Below are positions 16,309-24,251 of a stretch of DNA of 44,988 nt, piece after piece. The stretch spans positions 1 through 44,988 of the forward strand of contig CAZHUO010000010.1 in the NCBI GenBank assembly GCA_964535715.1. The letters are read 5' to 3'. Source of the DNA: CAZCCC01 sp964535715 (GTDB lineage: Bacteria > Patescibacteriota > Patescibacteriia > Buchananbacterales > UBA6539). Under the pieces are notes generated by a model, which searched no databases, was not told the origin of the DNA, and was given only the letters and a program-made list of their open reading frames with translations. The translations under genes and the position numbers were made by a program. Within the stretch, counting starts at the first letter, position 1, and every line of letters begins with the position of its first letter.

Positions 16309-18027
16309 ATGTTGGAAAAAAAATGGCAGCTAAAACCGAATTTAAGTGCAAAGGAACTGCAAAAATTTCCGGAAATTAACTATATAATACTTCAACTGCT
16401 TTATAATAGAGGTATTGATACTCAGGAAAAAATTGATCAATTTCTTTTGCCTGATTACGGAGAAAATCTTTTTGATCCGTTTTTATTCAATGATATGGAA
16501 AAAGCGGTAAAAAGAATATTTAAGGCAATAGAAAAAAAAGAAAAAATTGTTGTCTATGGCGACTATGATGCTGACGGAGTCACTTCGTCGGCCGTTTTAG
16601 TCGAAACGCTAAAAGAGTTCGGCGCCGAAATTGATATTTATATACCTTTTCGTGAGACTGAAGGTTATGGCCTAAATATCGAGGCCGCTAAAAGCTTAAT
16701 TGGAGTCGGTTTAAAACTATTAATAACAGTTGATTGCGGAATATCAAACAAGGAGGAAATAAAAATTTTAACAGAAAATAAAGTTGATGTAATAGTAACT
16801 GATCATCATCATGAGCCGCTTGCCATCCCAGACGCTTATGCTATTTTAAACCCTCATCTAAAAAAAGAAAAATACCCTTTTAAAGATCTTGCCGGCTGCG
16901 GAGTTGCGTTTAAGCTCGTTTGTGGCTTAGTTTCAAGACAAAAAAACTACAAAGTAAAACAACTGGAAGAAGGTTTTGAAAAATGGCTTTTAGACTTAGT
17001 GGCTATAGGAACGGTTGCCGACATGCAGCCCGTATTAGGGGAAAATCGAATTTTGGTTAAATACGGATTAGTGGTTTTGCAAAAAACAAGAAGGCTGGGA
17101 ATGCTAAAACTGATTGAAAAAATGAACAGCAATTTGACACAAATAGATGAAAGGGTTATCGGCTGGCAGATTTCACCAAGGCTTAACGCCGCAGGCAGAT
17201 TTAACCACGCCAGTTCCGCTTATGAATTATTAATTACTGATAATTTAAACAAAGCGGAAACGCTGGCCGAGGAGTTGAATAAAACAAATTTGGAACGCCA
17301 GCAAATTACCGAAAAAATAACTGCCGAAGCAAAAGAGCTGCTGGGAGAAATAAAGGACAAAAAATTATTGATAACAGTCGGCAATGACTGGCCGACAGGA
17401 ATAGTCGGTCTTGTTTCAGGCAGAATTACTGATGAGTTCAACTTGCCAAGCTTGGTAATCAGCCGATATAACGGCGAAATTATTGGATCCGGCCGAAGCA
17501 TCCCGGAATTCAATATTATTGAAGCATTAGAAGACTGCAATGATTTTTTGAGACGCTACGGCGGCCATGCCCAGGCCTGCGGTTTTACTTTAAAAAACGA
17601 AGAAAATCTTTCAAAATTTGAGAAAAAAATGACTGAATTGGCAAATGCCTTGCTTAAAGGAAAAAATCTTAAACCTGTTATTGAAATTGATGCAAATATT
17701 AATCTTGAAGATGTCAATTGGGAGCTTTTTGATGAACTTGAAAAATTTAAGCCTTATGGCGAAGGAAATTTTAAACCAAAATTTTTAGCCAAAAACCTTA
17801 CGGTAGTTGAAGCTAAAAGTATCGGTTCACAGGGCAAGCATATGCGCCTAATGGTTAAACATAATACTCAAATTATCCGAAAAACAATCGGTTTTTGCTT
17901 TGGAAACTGGTGTGCTAGAATAAAAGCAGGGGATAAAATAGATATGATTTTTGAAATTGATGCCAACGAATGGAATGGAAATAGGGAATTACAGCTCAAA
18001 ATAGTTGATTTAATGTTCAGTAAATAA
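16309..18027 (+). CDS. recJ: Single-stranded-DNA-specific exonuclease RecJ
   Basis: A 572-residue DHH-family nuclease that degrades single-stranded DNA 5' to 3' in recombination and mismatch repair. Metal-binding motifs are present: YGDYDADG, the TDHHH motif (DHH), and DLVAIGTVADMQP. The C-terminal DHHA1 part has GRSIPEFNI and RRYGGHAQACGF, and an OB-like domain follows. Length is normal. No Shine-Dalgarno; the start is set by the promoter spacing. It is the first gene of a three-gene unit with a LysE-type exporter and ribonuclease HI. Confidence 0.95.
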   Translation: MLEKKWQLKPNLSAKELQKFPEINYIILQLLYNRGIDTQEKIDQFLLPDYGENLFDPFLFNDMEKAVKRIFKAIEKKEKIVVYGDYDADGVTSSAVLVETLKEFGAEIDIYIPFRETEGYGLNIEAAKSLIGVGLKLLITVDCGISNKEEIKILTENKVDVIVTDHHHEPLAIPDAYAILNPHLKKEKYPFKDLAGCGVAFKLVCGLVSRQKNYKVKQLEEGFEKWLLDLVAIGTVADMQPVLGENRILVKYGLVVLQKTRRLGMLKLIEKMNSNLTQIDERVIGWQISPRLNAAGRFNHASSAYELLITDNLNKAETLAEELNKTNLERQQITEKITAEAKELLGEIKDKKLLITVGNDWPTGIVGLVSGRITDEFNLPSLVISRYNGEIIGSGRSIPEFNIIEALEDCNDFLRRYGGHAQACGFTLKNEENLSKFEKKMTELANALLKGKNLKPVIEIDANINLEDVNWELFDELEKFKPYGEGNFKPKFLAKNLTVVEAKSIGSQGKHMRLMVKHNTQIIRKTIGFCFGNWCARIKAGDKIDMIFEIDANEWNGNRELQLKIVDLMFSK

Positions 18028-18035
18028 TATTTCTT

Positions 18036-18662
18036 ATGAATATTTTAGTTGAAATATTTAGTATATTTGTTTTGGGTTTAATTGGCGGAGCTAACCCTGG
18101 TCCGCTTATAATATCTTGCTGTTCAGAATCATTACGGCTGGGATTCAAAAAAAGTCTCAAAACAATATTTTGGGGCTTAATTTCTGAAACTGCGGTTGCA
18201 ATTGTTATATTGGCTGCGGTATTTGGCATAAACCCACCGCCGCAAATCTTTTATTTTATTGCCGTTTTTGGCGGCTTATTTTTAATTTATCTTGCTTGGC
18301 AAGTATCAAAAATAAAATCAATTACCGATGAAGGCGCCAGAATTTTTACTTTCAAAAAAATATTTGCATTAACTTTATTAAATGGGCCATTCTGGCTTTT
18401 CTGGATAACAATTTGTATTCCATTGGCATTTGAAACAAATAAAATCTTACCATTTGGCCAGTGGCTTTTTTTAATAATTTTTGAATTCGGCTGGTTGACC
18501 GCAACTGTTATTATTGTTTTTATATTTTCACGATTCAAAAAAATTCTGACAAACACCAGGGCGGTAAGAACAGTTTATATATTAATGGCATTAATTTTAT
18601 TTTATTTTGCTTTAAAAATGATTTTAAATAATAGTTTTAATCTTTGGAATTTATATGGGTAA
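18036..18662 (+). CDS. LysE/RhtB-family exporter
   Basis: A 208-residue membrane protein with about six hydrophobic segments. The family signature GLIGGANPGPL lies near the N-terminus, followed by GFKKSLKTIFWGLISE. Family members export amino acids or related small molecules; the substrate is unknown. The start lies eight bases after recJ, and the end overlaps the RNase HI gene by eight bases (ATGGGTAA), so the three are co-translated. The functional link to recJ and RNase HI is not obvious. Confidence 0.85.
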   Translation: MNILVEIFSIFVLGLIGGANPGPLIISCCSESLRLGFKKSLKTIFWGLISETAVAIVILAAVFGINPPPQIFYFIAVFGGLFLIYLAWQVSKIKSITDEGARIFTFKKIFALTLLNGPFWLFWITICIPLAFETNKILPFGQWLFLIIFEFGWLTATVIIVFIFSRFKKILTNTRAVRTVYILMALILFYFALKMILNNSFNLWNLYG

Positions 18663-19068
18663 AGCAACAATTCATACTGATGGCGGAGCGCGGGGCAACC
18701 CCGGACCGGCTGGAATAGGAGTCGTAATTGAAATAAGCGGGCAAAAGCATAACTTTAAGGAATATATTGGGCATGCGACCAACAACCAAGCTGAATATCA
18801 AGCAGTAATTTTAGCTCTTACAAAAGCAAAAGAGCTTGGTATAGATGAAATTGACCTATTTTTGGACAGCGAACTTGTTCAACAGCAGCTAAACCAAAAA
18901 TACAAAGTTAAAAATCAGGATTTAGCCCAGCTATTTGTTAAGGCTTGGAATTTATCTCTTGGCTTTAAAAAAATCAAATATGTTCATGTTGGAAGAAATG
19001 ACAACAAAGAGGCAGATAAGTTGGTAAACGCGGTGCTCGACGAAAATTCAGCAAAAATGAAGCAATGA
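18655..19068 (+). CDS. rnhA: Ribonuclease HI family protein
   Basis: A 137-residue RNase H fold protein. Catalytic acids visible are D9 (HTDGGARGNPG), E47 (NNQAEYQA), D71 (LFLDSEL) and D121 (NKEADKLV). It hydrolyses the RNA strand of RNA-DNA hybrids, for example R-loops and Okazaki primers. It lacks the basic handle helix of the E. coli enzyme and resembles the shorter form seen in many bacteria and archaea. Its start overlaps the exporter gene. It ends in TGA, evidence that TGA is a stop codon in this genome. Confidence 0.93.
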   Translation: MGKATIHTDGGARGNPGPAGIGVVIEISGQKHNFKEYIGHATNNQAEYQAVILALTKAKELGIDEIDLFLDSELVQQQLNQKYKVKNQDLAQLFVKAWNLSLGFKKIKYVHVGRNDNKEADKLVNAVLDENSAKMKQ

Positions 19069-19149
19069 AGAAAATCAACTCTAATCTTCTTGCCTCACTC
19101 GCTCCAAAATACAAAATTAGATTTATGTGTTTTACTCGCTTTGTTCGGC

Positions 19150-19341
19150 AATAAAAAAAGACCGCCAGCAAGTCCTTAAATGAACTTTGTTCATGAGAGG
19201 GTAATAAGTTTTGGTTGGGCCCTTACTAATTAAAATTTGCTTTTGGATTTTGTGCATTTATAGCACAAAGCAAAACCCTCACAACCGGCGGCCGGTACTG
19301 CTTTTAACAGCACCTGGGTTTTCCTACAAGGTACTCACCGT
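19150..19341 (-). ncRNA. Candidate structured RNA downstream of rnpB
   Basis: About 190 bases of minus-strand RNA delimited by a promoter (19348-19376) and a seven-T run following GGCGGTC at 19153-19166. In the minus-strand reading it folds into successive hairpins: AAAACCC/GGGTTTT enclosing GGTGCTG/CAGTACC, then TTTGTGC/GCACAAA, then TAGTAAG/CTTATTA, then ATGAAC/GTTCAT. Two stems contain internal G-U pairs that would be A-C mismatches on the plus strand, so the minus strand is favoured. It lies in a 743-base coding-free gap in an otherwise packed genome. It could be a diverged tmRNA, a 6S-like RNA or something new; no family is recognised. Confidence 0.35.
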
Positions 19342-19347
19342 ATCAAT

Positions 19348-19376
19348 AAAATAGCAAATAACAAAAACAACGTCAA
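19348..19376 (-). promoter_or_regulatory. Putative promoter for the RNA downstream of rnpB
   Basis: Minus strand TTGACG (19371-19376), a 17-base spacer, TATTTT (19348-19353). The predicted start is near 19341. The boxes lie inside the structured region, so the signal may be fortuitous. Confidence 0.35.
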
Positions 19377-19780
19377 TACACAAAATAGCCGGCCAATACC
19401 GGCTTGTTTTATAAAAAAGAGGCCGCTAGTGAATTTGACCGATGTGTTTGCATTAGCCTTAACACGGCCAGTGGCGGTTAAATTGACTCTAGATGGCCTT
19501 ATGTGCTTGGCACACGACCTCAAATCATACCAGCCACAATGAGGCCTCGTTCATAGACGAGTCCACACTACTTGCGGATTAGAAACCCGCATAACCTCAT
19601 TTTTACTAGCGGCCAAACTGCCATTAAGCTTAAATCAAACTTCGAGCAGGTGTGGACTATCAAGTCAAGATTATTAACTCTATTTTCCACCCAAATGGCA
19701 GGCGAACACCAACTTCTTAGGTGTTCATGGCATGGATTTCGCTTGTCACTACTCAACCATGATAAGTGGATTTTAGCAAA
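19377..19780. other. Non-coding region with long-range complementary segments
   Basis: No convincing gene. Two perfect long-range helices are possible and cross each other: GGCCGCTAGT (19421-19430) with ACTAGCGGCC (19605-19614), and AGTCCACAC (19560-19568) with GTGTGGACT (19650-19658). A third pairs 19161-19167 with 19472-19478 across the neighbouring RNA. Local hairpins include AGCCGG/CCGGCT (about 19387-19404), CTCGT/ACGAG (about 19546-19561) and GAACACC/GGTGTTC (about 19703-19725). Short reading frames exist on both strands but none looks like a protein. The crossed helices suggest a pseudoknotted RNA extending upstream of 19341. Confidence 0.35.
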
Positions 19781-19803
19781 CAAAAAATACCTCGTCAAAC
19801 GAG
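19781..19803 (-). terminator. Terminator of rnpB transcript
   Basis: On the minus strand, CTCGT TTG ACGAG (19791-19803) is followed by GTATTTTTTG (19781-19790). It lies just after the P1 helix of RNase P RNA. Confidence 0.7.
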
Positions 19804-19811
19804 ATATAAAA

Positions 19812-20428
19812 AATAATTCCAATTAGGCAAACAAGCCTGTAAGCCGAATTCTGTTCCCTAATTTGTATTCGGGTGACGGTCATCTATCTGGGTCTGACGT
19901 TACCGCCAAACTCAAGCTGCTTACCTAATTTAGCATTGCACCAGGTAGAGTTTACCACAAGCATCCTGTTGCCAGGAGCTGAGTCAAAAAGCATTATTCT
20001 GAAGGGATATCCCGTATTCAGTATAATACACTTTAACACTTTTCACATTTGACCAGCGCTCCGCGTTAGAAACTCTAAATTCTAATATCTAATTTCCAAA
20101 TAATATTTAAATTTCAATTTTCCAAATTATAAATTGTTTGGAATTTGTAATTTGTTATTTGTTTAGAATTTAGTATTTAATGCTTAGAATTTCCAGTGCG
20201 AAGCACTGGCTTGTATCGTCTCTGTGGAACTGGTCCTCTTGCATTGTTGCCAATGCAAGGATGGGCGTTACCCATTACCATGACACCAGTGCTAAGCACT
20301 GGAGGGTGTTCGGACTTTCCTCCCCCGCGCCTATTTTACCAAAAATAATCATAAATATTTATTGCTTAATCACAAGTAAAATAGGTGCGGGGGCGACCAT
20401 CCAGCTTATTTGCCTAATTGGAATTATT
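19812..20428 (-). ncRNA. rnpB: RNase P RNA, bacterial type A-like, with long insertion
   Basis: The catalytic RNA that trims tRNA 5' ends. Conserved signatures on the minus strand are GAGGAAAGTCC (20312-20322), GGTAAACTCTACC with GGTGCAA, AGATAGATGACCG (near 19880) and ACAGAATTCGGCTT (19841-19854). The ends pair in a P1 helix of about 25 bases with one mismatch (20404-20428 with 19812-19836). P3 is a long stem (CCCCCGCACC and GGCGCGGGGG, continuing into TATTTTAC/GTAAAATA). At about 617 bases it is far longer than the usual 350-400. The excess is mostly an AT-rich hairpin of about 120 bases in the P12 position (about 20070-20190). Two near-identical palindromes, CCAGTGC-GCACTGG, lie at 20194-20210 and 20286-20302. 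Confidence 0.95.
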
Positions 20429-20449
20429 TAATGATCTATAGTGTAATAT

Positions 20450-20478
20450 ATAATAGCATAAAATGAAAATTATGTCAA
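20450..20478 (-). promoter_or_regulatory. Promoter of rnpB
   Basis: Minus strand TTGACA (20473-20478), a 17-base spacer, TATTAT (20450-20455). The predicted start is near 20443, about 15 bases before P1. It is back-to-back with the polysaccharide locus promoter, with about 20 bases between the -35 boxes. Confidence 0.75.
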
Positions 20479-20497
20479 AATATCATCTTTCTTAATG

Positions 20498-20526
20498 TTG
20501 ATTTTTTAAGCTAATTTTGTTAGAAT
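20498..20526 (+). promoter_or_regulatory. Promoter of the sugar transferase gene
   Basis: TTGATT at 20498-20503, a 17-base spacer, TAGAAT at 20521-20526. The predicted start is near 20533 and the leader is about 49 bases. Confidence 0.6.
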
Positions 20527-20581
20527 TAATGCTATAAAACTAAGTTAATTTTTTTATTTAACAATAAAGCGCTTTACCTAA

Positions 20582-21985
20582 ATGAAAAATTCAGAATTGC
20601 TATTTACCGCCCTAAGGCCGCCGCTTGACTATTCGGCTTTAATTTTTGCGGCAATTGCCGGATATTATATTCGCTACCTGCCAATGATCCAAAATATCAG
20701 GCCGGTTGCTTTTAATTTGGCTTTTCAAGAATATTTTGCGATAATTGTGGTAATTTCCGCTATTTGGATTATACTATTTGCGTTGACCGGACTTTACTCA
20801 TTTGGCGGAATTAAAAAAACAATTGATGAATTTTCTAAAATTTTTATTGCCTGCTCGGCCGGTCTTGCAGTTGTCCTTGCAATAATGGTTTTTTCAAGAT
20901 ACTTATTTGATTCCCGTTTTATAATAATAGCTTCTTGGGTTTTTGCGATTATTTTTGTAAGTACGGAAAGGCTAATTCTAAAATTGCTACAAAAAATCGC
21001 TCATAAGGCCGGATTTGGAATCCACAGAATTATAATCATTGGCGAAAGCCGAATAAGCCAGGAACTTATTTCTGAATTTAACAATAAACCAGGACTTGGA
21101 TATAAAATTATAGGCTCATATAAAAATTTCGATTTGGAGTCGACAAAAAAAATAAAAGAGCTTGCCCTTGAAGACAAACTTGATGAAATAATTCAAATTA
21201 ATCCTAATGTTAATTTTGAAGAGACTATGGAGTTAATTGATCTGGCAAATGAACACCATCTTGATTTCAGATATACCGCCGATCTTTTAGACACCCAGCT
21301 GACAAATTTAGAGGTTGAAATAATTGCAGGCACGCCGATTATTAAAGTTAAAAGAACAAGGCTTGATGGCTGGGGCAAAATTAATAAAAGAATTTTTGAT
21401 TTTTTTGGGTCAATTATTTTACTATTTTTTTTGGCGCCAGTATTGCTAATCATTGCTTTAATAATAAAAATAGACTCAAAAGGGCCGATTTTATTCAAAT
21501 ATAAAAGAATCGGACAGTTTGGCAGGCAGTTTACATATTTTAAATTCAGATCAATGATTAAGGATGCCCATAAATACCGTTTTGATCAAAATTTCTTAAA
21601 TAAACAGCAAAATTTAAGGCAAGGTTCGCCAATGATTAAATTTAAGGATGACCCAAGAATAACCAGGGTCGGAAAATTAATACGCCGATTAAGTCTAGAT
21701 GAGCTGCCGGAACTTTTCTTAGTACTACTGGGAAAAATGAGCTTAGTTGGCCCAAGACCACATGAAATCGAAGAAGTGCAAAGATATCAAAAACACCATA
21801 AAAAAGTAATGGCCATTAAGCCTGGAATTACCGGCATGTCACAAGTTTCCGGCCGGTCAGATCTTGATTTTGAAGAAGAAATAAAGCTTGACACTTTTTA
21901 TATTGAAAATTGGTCGCTTGCCCTTGATTTAATTATTTTATTAAAAACGCCCTTGGCTGTTTTAAAAAGGAGACAAACTGAATGA
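20582..21985 (+). CDS. Polyprenyl-phosphate sugar phosphotransferase (priming glycosyltransferase)
   Basis: A 467-residue WbaP/WcaJ-type membrane enzyme that starts a glycan by moving a sugar phosphate from a nucleotide sugar to undecaprenyl phosphate. The N-terminal part has four or so membrane segments. A nucleotide-binding-like middle domain follows (IIGESRISQELISEF), then a re-entrant membrane helix (FDFFGSIILLFFLAPVLL) and the bacterial sugar transferase domain. Key motifs are FKFRSM, DDPRITRVGKLIRRLSLDELPE (Asp-Glu catalytic pair), LVGPRP and KPGITGMSQVSGR. Length is normal. It overlaps the next gene by four bases (ATGA). It begins the polysaccharide locus; the sugar cannot be predicted. 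Confidence 0.93.
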   Translation: MKNSELLFTALRPPLDYSALIFAAIAGYYIRYLPMIQNIRPVAFNLAFQEYFAIIVVISAIWIILFALTGLYSFGGIKKTIDEFSKIFIACSAGLAVVLAIMVFSRYLFDSRFIIIASWVFAIIFVSTERLILKLLQKIAHKAGFGIHRIIIIGESRISQELISEFNNKPGLGYKIIGSYKNFDLESTKKIKELALEDKLDEIIQINPNVNFEETMELIDLANEHHLDFRYTADLLDTQLTNLEVEIIAGTPIIKVKRTRLDGWGKINKRIFDFFGSIILLFFLAPVLLIIALIIKIDSKGPILFKYKRIGQFGRQFTYFKFRSMIKDAHKYRFDQNFLNKQQNLRQGSPMIKFKDDPRITRVGKLIRRLSLDELPELFLVLLGKMSLVGPRPHEIEEVQRYQKHHKKVMAIKPGITGMSQVSGRSDLDFEEEIKLDTFYIENWSLALDLIILLKTPLAVLKRRQTE

Positions 21986-23100
21986 AAATCGCTTTAATAC
22001 ACGATCATTTGATTCAAGAAGGGGGAGCGGAGCGGGTTTTGAAAGTTTTTCAGGAAATCTGGCCCGATGCGCCGACTTATACTTTACTTTATGATCAAAA
22101 AAAACTGGGAGAAATTTTTAAAGGTAAAGATATTAGAACTTCTTTTCTTCAAAAATGGCCCGGCTCGCTGAATCATTACCAATGGTTTTTGCCGATCATG
22201 CCTATTGCAACTGAAAGCTATGATTTAATGGACTATGATGTAGTTTTATCAAGCTGTTCAGCAATGGCAAAAGGCATAATTACCAGGTCAAATACCATTC
22301 ATTTTTGCTATTGCCATACTCCGACCCGCTATCTTTGGTCGGATACCCATCGTTATCTTGAGGAATTAAAATACAATAGATTAATTAAAAAATTTATTCC
22401 GTCGGTTTTAAACAGATTAAGAATTTGGGATCAATTATCCGCCCAAAGAGTCGATTTCTTTTTGGCCAATTCAAAAAATGTGTCCGACCGAATTAAAAAA
22501 TATTACCGGCGAGAAAGCAAAATCATTCATCCGCCGGTTGAAACTAATTGTTTTAAAATAAGCGAAAAAATCGATAAATATTTTCTAACCGGAGGAAGAC
22601 TGGTAGCATATAAAAAATTTGATTTAACAGTTCAGGCCTTTAACCGGCTGGGAATTCCTTTAAAAATATTCGGTAGCGGCCCGGAAGAAAAGAAATTAAA
22701 ATCAATGGCAAAAAATAACATTGAATTTTTAGGAAAAGTAAACCAAAATGAGTTGGCCCTTTTATATAGTAAAGCGATTTCTTTTATTCATCCGCAAATT
22801 GAAGATTTTGGAATTACCGCAGTCGAATCAATGGCTTGCGGCCGGCCGGTAATTGCATACTCCGCCGGCGGAGCATGTGAAACCGTAGTTGAAAATAAAA
22901 CCGGAAAATTTTTCGAAGAACAGACATGGGAAGCATTGGCCGACACAATTGTCAGATTTAAGCCGGAAATTTATAATCCGATTGAAATAAAAAATTATGC
23001 GGAACAATTTAGTGTCGAAAAGTTTAAAAAAGAAATTAAAATTTTAGTGGATGATGAGTGGCAGATTCTGAAAAACTCGCAAATTAAATGCGGTTTATAG
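21982..23100 (+). CDS. GT4-family glycosyltransferase
   Basis: A 372-residue GT-B glycosyltransferase. The N-terminal glycine-rich acceptor loop is HDHLIQEGGAERV. The C-terminal donor domain has the retaining E-x7-E region (EDFGITAVESMACGRPVI). CHTPTRYLW and the HPPVET linker resemble mannosyl- or rhamnosyltransferases of polysaccharide loci. This start has one of only two clear Shine-Dalgarno sequences in the window, AAGGAG at 21967-21972, nine bases upstream and inside the preceding gene. Together with the ATGA overlap this implies translation efficiently coupled to the priming transferase. It would add the next sugar on the cytoplasmic face. Confidence 0.9.
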   Translation: MKIALIHDHLIQEGGAERVLKVFQEIWPDAPTYTLLYDQKKLGEIFKGKDIRTSFLQKWPGSLNHYQWFLPIMPIATESYDLMDYDVVLSSCSAMAKGIITRSNTIHFCYCHTPTRYLWSDTHRYLEELKYNRLIKKFIPSVLNRLRIWDQLSAQRVDFFLANSKNVSDRIKKYYRRESKIIHPPVETNCFKISEKIDKYFLTGGRLVAYKKFDLTVQAFNRLGIPLKIFGSGPEEKKLKSMAKNNIEFLGKVNQNELALLYSKAISFIHPQIEDFGITAVESMACGRPVIAYSAGGACETVVENKTGKFFEEQTWEALADTIVRFKPEIYNPIEIKNYAEQFSVEKFKKEIKILVDDEWQILKNSQIKCGL

Positions 23101-23125
23101 AAATTTACATTATTAATTTCACAAT

Positions 23126-24241
23126 ATGCGCATTGGTATAGATATTCGCTGTCTGATGGAGTCGCAATATTCCGGAATCGGCGAGTATACTTACAATTTA
23201 ATAAATCATCTTCTTAGTATTGACCAAGCTAATCAATATATATTATTTTTTAATTCAAACAAAAAAATTCAGGTGCCAAAATTCGATTTTCCAAATGTCA
23301 CTTATAAAGGATTCAACTACCCGAACAAAATATTCAATCTTTCACTTAGATTTTTAAAAATTGCGGAAATTGACAAGCTTATCGGCGGTGTTGATTATTT
23401 TCTCGCACCAAATCTTCTATTTTTAAATCTTTCAACTGAATGCAAAAAAATATTGGTAATCCATGATTTATCTTTTGAGCTATATCCGGAATTTTTTACC
23501 GCCAAAAAAAGGCTTTGGCATACTTTAATCGACCCAAAAAAACTGTGTAATGACTCTGAATGCATAATTGCCGTTTCCGAGAATACCAAAAATGATATTG
23601 TTAGAATTTATGGAATAAATCAGGATAAAATTAAAGTCATATATCCTGGTATTAATGAAGTTTTTCATGCTGAAATTTTAGAAAGTCAAAAGCAAAAAGT
23701 TAAGAATAAATATAATCTGCCAAATAAATATATCTTTTATTTAGGGAATCTTGAACCGCGAAAAAACATTGAAACATTAATTATGGCATTCTCCGAAATC
23801 AATGATGATTCGTTAAATTTGGTAATTGCCGGAAGCCAGGCCTGGAAATATAAAAAAATTTATCGCCTTTGGCAAAATTCATCCGCAAAAAAAAGGATTA
23901 AATTTTTAGGCTATGTTGATGCCAGTGACAAGCCGGCATTGTATAGTTTAGCTGAAATTTTTGTTTACCCTTCAATATACGAAGGTTTTGGCTTGCCGCC
24001 ACTTGAAGCAATGGCTTGTAATATTCCTGTTATTACCAGCTTTAATTCTTCGTTAGTTGAAGCGGTCGGTCAAAACGGTTTATTAATTGATCCAAATAAC
24101 TATCTGGAACTTGCAAATTCTATAAGCCTTCTGCTAAATGATAAAAATCTTCAAAATAAATTAATTGAAAAAGGCAAGCAGCAAAGCCAAAAATTCAGCT
24201 GGCAAAATACTGCCAATGAGGTTTTAAATATTTTTAAATAA
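23126..24241 (+). CDS. GT4-family glycosyltransferase
   Basis: A 371-residue GT-B glycosyltransferase. The start MRIGIDIRCL with YSGIGEYTYNL is the acceptor loop. HDLSFELYPEFF and SENTKNDI lead to the donor domain, with FYLGNLEPRKN, FLGYVD, and YPSIYEGFGLPPLEAMACN containing the E-x7-E motif. It is paralogous to the next gene (same length, same opening MRIGID, shared layout), so the two arose by duplication. No Shine-Dalgarno is seen. It belongs to the same run of genes, 25 bases after the previous one. Confidence 0.9.
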   Translation: MRIGIDIRCLMESQYSGIGEYTYNLINHLLSIDQANQYILFFNSNKKIQVPKFDFPNVTYKGFNYPNKIFNLSLRFLKIAEIDKLIGGVDYFLAPNLLFLNLSTECKKILVIHDLSFELYPEFFTAKKRLWHTLIDPKKLCNDSECIIAVSENTKNDIVRIYGINQDKIKVIYPGINEVFHAEILESQKQKVKNKYNLPNKYIFYLGNLEPRKNIETLIMAFSEINDDSLNLVIAGSQAWKYKKIYRLWQNSSAKKRIKFLGYVDASDKPALYSLAEIFVYPSIYEGFGLPPLEAMACNIPVITSFNSSLVEAVGQNGLLIDPNNYLELANSISLLLNDKNLQNKLIEKGKQQSQKFSWQNTANEVLNIFK

Positions 24242-24251
24242 TGAATTTTCA

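Noticed and set aside
19354..19470. Possible tmRNA tag on the plus strand starting GCA AAT AAC AAA (A-N-N-K...) and passing VFALAL
   Set aside because: The frame runs past the ALA-like end with no stop, no tRNA-like ends flank it, and internal G-U pairs favour the minus strand as the transcribed one.
19560..19660. Anticodon-like arm GCGGG-TTTCTAA-TCCGC (minus strand) suggesting tRNA-Arg
   Set aside because: No acceptor, D or T arms at tRNA distances; the flanking helix AGTCCACAC/GTGTGGACT encloses about 80 bases with a different fold.
19335..19826. Overlapping 62-84 residue ORFs on both strands near rnpB
   Set aside because: They coincide with RNA secondary structure, have no promoter or homologous look, and opposite-strand frames share the same stretch.
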